Source: Thinopyrum elongatum
Taxonomy: Eukaryota > Streptophyta > Magnoliopsida > Poales > Poaceae
Assembly (NCBI GenBank): GCA_011799875.1
Contig: CM022303.1
Coordinates: 552,270,793-552,334,792 of the forward strand
DNA length: 64,000 bases
Reading direction: 5' to 3'
Positions 44,864 through 53,833 of the stretch are shown here, in pieces. Made by a program: the position numbers and the translations under genes. The notes beneath the pieces were generated by a model. That model saw nothing but the letters and a program-made list of their open reading frames with translations. It ran no database searches and was not told the DNA's origin. Position 1 is the stretch's first letter. Each line of letters opens with the position of its first letter.

Positions 44864-45733
44864 ATGTCGCCGGTCAACGCGGATCTCCGAGCTGGAGATC
44901 CTGAGGTCTGTCCTGCCTTCGGGCGTTGTGTGATGTTGCTCAACAGTGGCATGGCGGCGCTTGACAACCAGCTTGCCAGCAAAGTGCTAATGGTAACCAT
45001 CAATGGCGACCGGCCTCCCGTCTCGCCGGACGACCTTGTCAAAGCTCTTGGTATTGCGCACGGCATCCAAATAAGCGACTTGCACATCGAAGTCTGTCCG
45101 CCACCGGATGATTTCTTCGTCAGGTTCCGGACAACTTTCGACTGCAGTCGTGTGTTCGAATCTTCCCGGCGTTTGTTCTGCGATGGCGCGCTGGTGAGCT
45201 TTGATCGGTGGCACCCTAGATGGGGCTCGGTTCCCTCTGAGCTTGAGTTTTTAACAAAGCTTACCTTCCACGGCATGCCTCGACGTGCTTGGAACAGCGA
45301 GTCCATGAATGAGCTTATCAACGACCTAGGAGGTGAGCTCGTAAGTATGTTTGTTCCTCCAGACAGCTGGGCTCTGACGGTTATGGCATGGATGAAGAAG
45401 CCGTCCACCGGACCAAAGGTGATTGGTGTTGAGATACCGGTGCAGGAACCAGGGTTGTACTATTCGTCGCCACCAAGGCCGCTGCGGACCACATTAGGGA
45501 TGTACCTGTATCGAGTGTTCGTGCGTGTCGAAGAAGTGGTCAATCCATCAATCAAAGTCCTGCCGCCGCCGCTGGTGCCAGGGTCCGTCGACGACGTCCA
45601 TTACAGGAGTCAACATCAGACTTTCCCCGTGTTGCTTGGAACGATGGATGGCACAGGGCCTACTCCATCGCGCGGCGGAGGCAACTGCTTCTTTGGGAGA
45701 AGAGGCAGGGCTGGCTGCCTGGATGTGCTCTAA
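44864..45733 (+). CDS. DUF4283-like protein, 289 residues, intact
   Basis: A single open frame. I chose ATG 44864 (ATCATGTCG, MSPVNADLRAGDPEVCP) over the upstream in-frame ATG at 44684 because the upstream 60 codons look like leader. Residues about 40-150 have the DUF4283 pattern: KVLMVTINGDRP, DLVKALGIAHGI, DFFVRFRTTFDCSRVFES, LVSFDRWHPRWGSVP, LTFHGMPRRAWNSESMNEL. In grasses such proteins are numerous, of unknown role, and some derive from LINE-type elements. The C-terminal part is Pro-rich (VLPPPLVPG) and ends RGRAGCLDVL. No zinc knuckle is seen. A donor-like GAGGTAACA lies just after the stop. Confidence 0.7.
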   Translation: MSPVNADLRAGDPEVCPAFGRCVMLLNSGMAALDNQLASKVLMVTINGDRPPVSPDDLVKALGIAHGIQISDLHIEVCPPPDDFFVRFRTTFDCSRVFESSRRLFCDGALVSFDRWHPRWGSVPSELEFLTKLTFHGMPRRAWNSESMNELINDLGGELVSMFVPPDSWALTVMAWMKKPSTGPKVIGVEIPVQEPGLYYSSPPRPLRTTLGMYLYRVFVRVEEVVNPSIKVLPPPLVPGSVDDVHYRSQHQTFPVLLGTMDGTGPTPSRGGGNCFFGRRGRAGCLDVL

Positions 45734-46514
45734 TTTGAGGTAACAACTGAATCTTCTCAGATACTAGTTAAATCCGAGCTATCGGTGTGAAGCACTGATG
45801 TGCCAGTACATTTGATTGTGACCTGTTCTATTTTTGTATCTGAACTTTTTTTACCAAGGGGTGTACGTCAACTTAATGTGCTAGCAGAACTTATTGTGTT
45901 GTCTGTTTGTTTTCCTTGCACAACATTCAAGATATTTCCCCGTCATTGATAAAGACGATGAACGGTTATGTACAAGTTTGTTGGTTTCAACCTAGCCCTT
46001 CCCGTAGCGATCCACTGTTTCCACCCTGATTGTGCCGCCTGCGTGAAATTTTTGTATGCAAGTTCAATGTGCTATGATGTTGTATATGATTGTGTCAACT
46101 ATATAAGTTTTTACTGAACATCAGCAATGCATATGGCTGAAAGATGTATTCACGAGCATCGACCTATGGGTCTCTCTCTCTCTCTCTCACACACACGCAC
46201 GCATGCGCGTGCACGCACACACACAAGTGGGACCCGTTGAATTATTTCTTCGCTCGTGGCAACATTTAATTAGGTTCCACTGTACTCTAACTTTTTTTAA
46301 GTTATAAATTGAGCTCAGTGACTTCAAAACGTTGTACACAAGCCTTCTTTGGACCTTTTCAGACGTTGTTGAATGTAGACTGAGTAGCTATGTAAAATTG
46401 TACTGTACTACTACACAGGCCTTTTTCGTTTAATATCAGCAATGCAACTGGGCCGACAATTGTACACAAGATTCTAAAATAAGCACAGCCTAGCCTATGT
46501 TTCTTTTAATAAAA
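45734..46514. other. 3' region of the DUF4283 gene
   Basis: T-rich 3'-like sequence followed by intergenic DNA. A (TC)n(CA)n microsatellite lies at 46172-46222. No gene supported. Confidence 0.45.
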
Positions 46515-46560
46515 CTAGCAAAGTGGCCCGCTCGATGCGCGGGCTAGAAATTTAAAAAGT
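46515..46560 (-). mobile_element. Helitron 3' terminus (minus strand)
   Basis: On the minus strand the sequence ends with the hairpin GCCCGCGCATCGAGCGGGC (46526-46544; 6-bp stem), then CACTTTG, then CTAG followed by T. This is the Helitron 3' pattern. The element extends to the right for an unknown distance; its 5' TC end was not found, and no Rep/helicase frame is evident. Confidence 0.6.
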
Positions 46561-48281
46561 TGATTGATGAGGACATATGATTCAATTGTCTAAAGAAAAG
46601 AGGAATTGATATTATGGTGCCATTTTCGAATATAAGACTTAGGTGAACAAAGTTATATCATTGTTATGTTTTGGTTTTTACCAATATATAAATATATGTG
46701 TTATGCATGGCGCACTAACTATTTTTTATGATCAGTTATGTAGTTAAGATTATATTTGTTTTTTTTTTGTGTTTTTACCATTTTTCATTGTTTTGTTTTT
46801 TTATAAACACAAATTCAATAGTTCTCGTTGTTTTCGTGTAGGCATTAATGGGTAGATTTGCTAATGCAGTGCCAGATTGTTAGGTATATATAGTGACTAT
46901 TGTACCGTAAGTGATATTGTTTTAATTTGGTATAAAAGTTATAGTACATATCCTTTAAGCCATCTTTGGTAGGTATTTCTTTCGATGATCATTTGATTTA
47001 GTTAAGTTAAGACACATGCGCTTAATCAAAATAAGGTTATTCATAGTCCAGCTAATCATTCTAGGTAGCACCGTTTATTGGCTACGCTGTTTACCAAATT
47101 GCGCTTGGGAATTTGTCTTAGCAATCTTAATCCTATTTGAGTGGAATAAAATTCACCTTTTTCTTGGAAAAAATAGACAAGTGCGCTCAGCTGTACCAAT
47201 GGTGTCTTGTAATTTGACGTTAGCATAGTTTGCTTTCAGATTGTCCACTTTCTAGAAAAGAAACATCCTCCATTTTATAATTATAAAAAAACATTGTGCA
47301 CGCTACTATGTAAGTACATGTACAAAACGTTTTTGGTTTCATAGGTCCCACGATGCTATGTCTTCGTTTTCCCTATTATGTATAGCTTTCTCGACTTCTG
47401 AGTAGAACTTTTTGTAGAGTATTGTTTTTGAAAAGGTTATTTTTTTTTTCTGCTGGTGGAATACAGGCTCACGCAGATGGACCTAGGCACCTAGCGAACA
47501 CACATATTCTTTCGTATGCACCCTGAATAAAAAAAAATCCTCTTTCCCATTCACACTTTGACAGAGTCACATGTTGCTCTTGCCCGATCCCCTTTCTCTC
47601 CGCTCACTCCCAGATTGCTGCCGCTAGATAGCTCCCATCAGCTTGCTGCGTTGATTCGGTGCCCTGAGCTTGCTCGTCCTCACTTGTAGCCACCCCCGCC
47701 GCTCGATTTGCTGGGGCGGCCATAGGGTGACCTCCGACGGCGGCTGGTTTGTTTCGTGAAGGGCGATGGAGGGGGTAGCAGGGCCAAGGTGGAGCTGCGC
47801 AAGGGAGGAGGCGAGATCGTCGATCTGCACGGTGATGTTACTCTCGGCGTCGGTGCGGGTGATGTGGGCGTGGATTTCGTCTCCCGCAGCCAGCTTTGAT
47901 CCATCTTTAGTATGAGGATGCTGGAGACGTTTTCTGCCCCTAGAGCGCCAGCCAGATGCATCCTCCACATCTCCAACATTCTTCGAAGTTCGACCTGCAG
48001 GTCCCCATTTTTCCTTTTCCTCACTGAGTCATATATTTATTTATTTTGTAACCATTTCCTTTGTTTTTCCGATTGAACCAACATAATGTACTTAAGGAAA
48101 TGCCTGTTAAGTGAAATTGTTTCTTCATTTTTCCTTGAAATCTTGCAAAAACATGTGATTCCTTTTTTAAGGGCTCTATAACTGTTGAATGAGGTAGATA
48201 GTAATTAGTAAGTTAAATTAGAAAGAATGTAAGTATATGTCTGCGCACACATGATAACTGAATCGGCGGACTTGAGAGCTC
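46561..48281. other. Probable Helitron interior, no supported gene
   Basis: 46561-47600 is AT-rich. 47640-48015 is GC-rich; on the minus strand it reads EDASGWRSRGRKRLQHPH and GDEIHAHITRTDAESNITVQ, with a possible acceptor (CTGCAG) at 47994. It might be a captured exon, but I cannot name it and the frame is short. Confidence 0.35.
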
Positions 48282-48290
48282 GTCGAATTC

Positions 48291-48961
48291 GATTTTTTGT
48301 CGAAAGAGACCACCTGCGCGAACGAATTGCCAAAAAGGACCACCTGCAGATGAATTTGACAAAAAGGACCTCCTCGACGGTGGCGGCAGACGACACGTGG
48401 CACCTGCCGCCACGTCTGGAGGCGGCGGGCCCTGCCGCCACGCCTGCAGGCGGCCACCGGGGTTAAACGGTTTTTGTACAGTGCCTCGTGCCGGGACGGA
48501 ACGGGACAGGACAGGTGGGCCCTGCCGCCACCATGCGAGGCGGCCAGCGCTGCGCTGCCGCTCCCAGGCCGTGCTGGTCGGGGCCCTGTCGGTGGGCCAT
48601 GCCGCCACTACAGCAGGCGGCGTCCCTGTTGTCCCACGCGCGACAGCGACAACGACGCTGACGGCACTGATTCCCACGCGCGGGAATTTTTACGCAGACG
48701 GCGCTGATTTCATGCCCGATAGCATCCGCTGTTGCAAACGGCGCTGATTCTGCGCCATTTCCTTTATTCACGCGCCCTGATTCATATGCTGCTGCCCGGG
48801 AATCAGTCCTGCTTTTGCTTCTTTTGCCTCAGCGGATGCGACGGCACTGCGAGAATCGCTCTGTCTATTGCTTGAGCGGATGGGACGGCACTGCGGGAAT
48901 CAGTCACTCGCTGCGGGAATCCGATGCTGCGGGAACTGTTGTGCCGACACTACAGGGATCC
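48291..48961 (+). repeat. Left terminal inverted repeat of the MULE
   Basis: 671 bp. The inner edge is CAGGGATCC. It holds repeated GCGGGAATC/TTCCCGC words and CCTGCCGCCAC repeats. Frames such as 48213-48677 are repeat-driven and not genes. Confidence 0.9.
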
Positions 48962-48966
48962 TAAAA

Positions 48967-49025
48967 TTTCCCGCCTAATTTCGTCATTATTTTCTCGCCA
49001 TTATTTGTCGTCTCAGCCTATAAAA
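48967..49025 (+). promoter_or_regulatory. Promoter of the GRF-like gene: E2F-type site and TATA box
   Basis: TTTCCCGC at 48967-48974 is a perfect E2F consensus (TTTSSCGC), just inside the inverted repeat. TATAAAA is at 49019-49025, 78 bp before the ATG at 49103. Confidence 0.6.
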
Positions 49026-49102
49026 GGAGACACCGAGGCTCTAGTCCAGCCATCCTCGAAATCGCCACTGTGCAAAGTGTGTAACACATTTTTTCAGTCG
49101 GT

Positions 49103-49771
49103 ATGAGTTTGCCTTGCTCGGATCAAAGCATTAGGCCGAGGAAAATGAAGAATGCAAGTTTCCCTCCGGGGGTGGCAGTCCTGCGGTGTTGGTGTGGCGA
49201 TCTTTGCAAGGTGAAGGAGGTGACGGATTTTTCAGATTGGTTGGGCATGAAGTTTTTCATGTGCGCCAATTATGAGGAAGATCCACCCGTAGCTATTTCA
49301 GAGTACGACAAGCCTCCGGTATGCTTTAACCATCGGAAATAGATATTGTTGGTATTTTGATTGATTTTTTAATAACATTCTTGTTTCTTGTTGTAGTCTC
49401 CTCCGCCTCTGTGCATGTACTATCATTGGATTGACACGGAGATGCCGGCTTGGGCAGTGACTGAGATTCGTGAAAGAAGTCGCCGTGCATGGAATAGTTT
49501 CTATGCGGAAGAGCGACGCGAGAAGGCGGAAGCTGAGGAGAAAGCAGAGCAAGAGAGAGAGTTAAAAGAATACTATGCGGAGCAACACCGTTTTTTTCAG
49601 GATTTAGGAAAGAAAAACAGGGAAGAGGCTCGTCGCATGGAGGAGCAGGAACGACAGCGAAAGGAGGCTCGTGAGGCGGAGAGACAGAGAAAGAAAGAAA
49701 GGGCTCGTGAGGCCAAGGCAGCAGAAGAAGCTGGCGATGGAAAAGGAAAATATCCACGCTGGACTCAGTAG
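49103..49771 (+). CDS. GRF-zinc-finger-like MULE accessory protein, 196 residues
   Basis: Two exons: 49103-49318 and 49397-49771 (donor CCG|GTATGC, acceptor TTGTAG|TCT). Together 591 nt, no stop. The N-terminal part reads VLRCWCGDLCKVKEV, KFFMCANYEEDPP and, across the junction, PPLCMYYHWIDTEMP. This is the C-x-C-G ... F-x-C ... C-x5-W-x-D layout of GRF-type zinc fingers, which bind nucleic acid in other proteins. The rest is a long charged helix, probably coiled coil (EERREKAEAEEKAEQEREL, EEARRMEEQERQRKEAREA). The gene lies just inside the left inverted repeat, whose inner edge supplies its promoter. It is divergent from the transposase, in the place where two-gene Mutator elements keep their second gene, but it does not resemble mudrB as I know it. 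Confidence 0.72.
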
Positions 49772-49934
49772 ATTCCTGTGGTAGTATTTTAAATTTCGCA
49801 ATCGTTTGTATATCTTAATTTCTGCAGTTTAATGTAGCTTTATTTCAGTAGAGTTAAATGTAGCTTTATTTCAATAGTATGATGTATCTTATTTTCAGTT
49901 GTACCGTGTCGTAATGAAAAAAAAATATAGTTTT

Positions 49935-49941
49935 AGAATAA
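49935..49941 (+). terminator. Poly(A) signal of the GRF-like gene
   Basis: GAATAAAATG about 165 bp after the stop, in AT-rich sequence. Confidence 0.4.
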
Positions 49942-50114
49942 AATGTGGCATTTTCTTTCCCTCCACTAATTATCGAACGTCGTGCAACAACTACAACATG
50001 AAATTAAGATAGAACATAATGCCCTACAATAAGACAGTACAAACTAATAATGCAAGTACATCTGAATTGAACGGTACATCTGAATTAAACGGTAGAATTG
50101 GACTTGATTAAAAA

Positions 50115-50606
50115 CTACATGAAGTCATCATCGTCATCCTCCGTCGATGCAAAACTCTTGCCCTTCGAGGATCCAGAACTCTTACCCTTGGACGATGCAG
50201 AACTCTTGCCCTTCGAGGATGCAGAACTCTTGCCCTTGGACGATGCAGAACTCTTGCCCTTGGACGATGCGGTAGTTGTGGCCTTGGTGCTGGGCATGAA
50301 GATATCATCTTCATCCTCGCTGTCGTCAGTCCATAAAAAAGTATATTTTGCTGCAAACACACTCTTATGCTCTATCTTCTTCCATCTTCCATGCAACCTG
50401 AGAAGTTCTTTTCGTATCTCCTCAAAGGTCCTGGAAGGCCACCCACACCTAGATAATGCGTGACTCAGCTCATTCATGAGAGTGTCACTACTGATGAGTT
50501 CATCCCATGGAACTATTGTATTGTCTATCTTGAAATTGGAGGCTAGACGCAGAAGACATTGGGACATACTAGGGTGAAAACTACGATCAAAAGGATAACC
50601 GGACAT
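50115..50606 (-). CDS. SSKGK-repeat MULE accessory protein, 163 residues
   Basis: Open minus-strand frame beginning MSGYPFDRSFHPSMSQ. Residues 1-95 look globular (LRLASNFKIDNTIVPWDEL, RCGWPSRTFEEIRKELLRLHG). Then an acidic stretch (DDSEDEDD) and about six tandem SSKGKSSA octapeptides, ending TEDDDDDFM. The octapeptides come from a DNA repeat at 50150-50270. On the minus strand a TATAAAA box at 50664-50670 and a leader of about 40 nt precede the ATG. Upstream lie three 63-bp repeats with E2F-type sites. I do not recognise the family; charged low-complexity tails of this kind occur in nuclear proteins. Confidence 0.6.
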   Translation of the reverse strand: MSGYPFDRSFHPSMSQCLLRLASNFKIDNTIVPWDELISSDTLMNELSHALSRCGWPSRTFEEIRKELLRLHGRWKKIEHKSVFAAKYTFLWTDDSEDEDDIFMPSTKATTTASSKGKSSASSKGKSSASSKGKSSASSKGKSSGSSKGKSFASTEDDDDDFM

Positions 50607-50691
50607 CTGGAGGAGACTAGGAGACTACACTGAAGTGTGTATCGACCTTAGTGTGGAGGGGGGTTTTATAGGTTCAGAAGAGAAGAATAGG

Positions 50692-50875
50692 CGGGAACTC
50701 AGAAGCGGGAAAGTATGGTGGGAGATATAGGCGGGAAACGGCGGTGCAAGGTATACGCGGGAACACAGAAGCGGGAAAATATGGCGGGAGATATGGGCGG
50801 GAAAGGGCGGTGCGAGGTATACGCGAGAACTCAGAAGCGGGAAAGTATGGCGGGAGATATAGGCGGGAAACATTG
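50692..50875 (-). promoter_or_regulatory. Three 63-bp promoter repeats with six E2F-type sites
   Basis: Units share AGAAGCGGGAAAGTATGG, CGGGAGATATAGGCGGGAAA and GGTGC(A/G)AGGTATACGCGGGAAC-type blocks. GCGGGAAA (complement TTTCCCGC, a perfect E2F consensus) occurs at 50705, 50731, 50771, 50797, 50837 and 50863. They lie 20-200 bp upstream of the TATA box of the 163-residue gene, the right place for S-phase control. Confidence 0.68.
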
Positions 50876-50964
50876 TTGCCGACTGGTGCATTTTTATTTC
50901 AGCATACATAGATGTTTCTTACATAAGTCGAAAAGTCTGATACTGACATATGTAGATAGATGAA

Positions 50965-53640
50965 TCACCCTAGTCGACGACGGCCACCTGGCCTTTCCTT
51001 AGGACCGGAAAGCGACAAGCGATTAGGTGGTCGAGTTAAACGAAGACCGCGACCGTACTCCACTCCGGCTTCCTGTGTCTGCGACTCCTGCATAGGTGGT
51101 GGAGTCTGTAATCCTTGTTGCGAACCTGATGCGTAATTGTAGGCGTATGGTTGTGACTCCTCGGGGATAAAAGATGGGCCAATAACGTCCCCTCCGAAGA
51201 ACTCTGTAACTATTGTTGTAACCGTGTCGCCATGATCATGTGATGCTCTCCGGATGCGTGTGTTGAGGCCACGTTGGGTGTCCTCATCGTCCCAATTAAC
51301 ATCAGGTATGTCCTGCACAGAGAAACATTGTAAACAAACCATTAGAGGATAATATATGATCTCATTGTAAATGCATTAAAAATATAAACATGACTACCTG
51401 ATCAGATCCCTCGCCTGTACTGTCTGGCCATTGTACGTGGTACTGGTTTAAATCTGGGACACGAGTCTCCTCGGGCATGGAGATCCCTCGCGTGGAGAGA
51501 TACGGCTGAGATCCCTCACCTTGGGTGTATGCGCCATATCCTGTGTACGCATATGGGTTTGGGGAAAGAGTCTGTTCGGGCATCGAATCCAAGCCCGTGC
51601 CATGGTCCTGAGATGTCTGCACCTGACGAAGCTGCACCGAAGAAGAGCGATGCAGTGGCAGAGATGAGTCATGTCGTGGCAATGTCGTTGTAGTACTCGG
51701 ACCTTGCCCCCACTGCCCATGGCTTGTACGCGCCCCGCTCGGTCTGGACGACTGTGCCGCATTCGGTCTGGCTGACCTCGCTACCGGCATGTTGTACGCT
51801 CCAGTGACAATGTCGTCGCGTCTACCACATCTTAACTTTGTTGCCACGTAGTCTTGAAGACGTTTCTGGAATGACTTGCGAGCTAGGCCCCGGGCCGGCA
51901 TGCTTTCCGTCGCCATCTGCCCTACTTCGTTGCAAGTTTCAAGCTGAAAAATATTTGGTTGTTATTTGGTTGAAATGATGGACCTGAAAAAATTACTAGT
52001 GATTACCAGCTGGTCACGATAGTAAGCTGCATGCAGGTCAACATGTCTCTGCATCTGCTCCTCCTGCGTGAGATTTGTTGGTATCGTAGCTGGTTGACTG
52101 GCCAGGCTAGTACGCGTGCTGATGCAGTACCACTGGTTGTATGCTTGAGCTGTACTTCCATCGTATGGTCTGCAAAATTTAATAATTACATCAACCGTTG
52201 TGATGAAAGCAAAGCATCTTCACAAATCGTATGGTCATCGTAATAAAATAATGTAAATAAAATATACCTAAGTTGATGCACTGTATTTGCTAGCCCTTCA
52301 TTTTCCCACTTATGTACCCATTGAATGTTGCGTTCTCTCCAATTGTAAGAACTCCAACCGTGGCCCATATTGGTTAGCCTGAAAATTATGTAACAAAGTG
52401 TGAGTTTAGTAAATTAAAAAAGACACTAACTATTTAGGGAGGTCACATCTTACTTATGGGTTTCCTGGTCGGTACATCTTGGAAAAGGTGGTGGAATCTC
52501 CTGATAGAGACTGAACTGTCTCATGACACGCTCTGAGTTGTAAGGCTCAGCACACCACAGGAACAATAAGTAGCAGCGAGTCAGCCAGAATGCACTATCG
52601 CTCAAAATGCATGTTGTGATGGGTCGTATATCAAAGACCATCTGTAACTGCTCCTGAGTCCATGGGTTCCATGTGACTTCTGACTCATCAAGTATCTCAA
52701 ACTGCTGGTGGTATATAGGGTAACAATTTTTCGTAATACTTGGAGACCAATGTTTCCGTGCCTTTGTCCACCTGGTGGCCATAGTTGCACTGTTGCCCTC
52801 GCTACAGTCGTATGGGTGTATGGGATTTAGTATACAAGGTCGTCCTACAGGGAGGTATTCCCAGGACCACAACTGTAGAAACTCGTAGGCGACACAAAGT
52901 AACGGAGCTTTTTGTGCGAAGGAAGTTTTTTGTGTGGCAGCACACAAGCCTCTATATGTATGAGATAGCATGGCAGAACCGAAACTGTATTTTGGCTGCT
53001 CGGGTAAAGATTCATCTACCATATTCTCTACAATGTAGATGAGACCAGGGAGAACTACGTCCCCGTGTGAATTTGGAAACATAATCCCGAGGAGCCACAA
53101 CAAATACACAAACAGATGTCTTTTCCTCATTTCAGAATCAGCGTAGCTAGATAAACTATGAAAGTTATCACGAAGCCAGACGAGTGGGATGCCACGAGGG
53201 CCACCAGAATGTTGTGATTCTGGCATTGTCATCCCAAGACGGGCTGATATATGTAATGCCCAAGATGGAGACACTCGTGCAGAGACTAACGGCTCACCTC
53301 TAATTGGTAGAGCAGTGATCATAGAAACATCTTTCAGTGTAGGTGCAAGCTCCCCAAAACGAAAGTGAAAGGTGTGGGTTTCAGATCTCCACCGGTCAAC
53401 GAGGGATGTCAAAAGGGATGGGTCCGAACGTAACTGGTCTTCGCATGATGTGAGACTAGCAAAACCATGTAGTCCATAAGCGTCAAGGTGAGCAAAGAAA
53501 GAATTGTGTATTGGCCATGTTTTCTTTACGGTTCGAAGTCTGAAAGTCCGATAATTATGCTTATTATTTGGGTTCAAAAATAGGTGGCAACGGTGGCCGG
53601 CGTCATGGGGCCCCTACAAAAGCACTGGCACTTCAGCCAT
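50965..53640 (-). pseudogene. Plant-mobile-domain (PMD) gene, five exons, one nonsense codon
   Basis: Exons on the minus strand: 53640-52454, 52378-52268, 52169-52007, 51943-51398, 51312-50965. All have GT/AG borders, and the sum is 2355 nt, exactly 785 codons with the stop. Exon 1 starts MAEVPVLL, then TAG at 53614-53616 (fits CAG to TAG), then GPHDAGHRCHLFLNPN. It carries the plant mobile domain: LVDRWRSETHTFHFRFGEL, LKDVSMITALPIRGEP, VYLLWLLGIMFPNSHGD, and AYEFLQLWSWEYLPVGRP. The last exons are Ser/Gln/Pro-rich and end KERPGGRRRLG. PMD proteins (MAIN/MAIL relatives) act in genome stability and silencing in plants, and the domain is also common in Mutator and Gypsy elements. Apart from one stop at codon 9 the gene is open; re-initiation downstream cannot be excluded. 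It lies 3' of the transposase on the same strand. Confidence 0.82.
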
Positions 53641-53833
53641 AACCTGCACACAAACATACAAATAAAAATTATGAGGAAGACACAAATACAAATAAAAATA
53701 AAAATTAACTTAAAAAATACAAAGAGATACAATTTACATTAATTATATGAAGTTAACATCACGAGTACAATAATACAAAGAGATTCAATTTAAATTAAAT
53801 ATAAGTACAATAACGAGTACAGATATATCAACA

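Noticed and set aside
48213..48771. Open frames in the MULE inverted repeats, seen again inverted at 58082-58630
   Set aside because: The frames are the same repeat read at both ends; they have low complexity and no domain.
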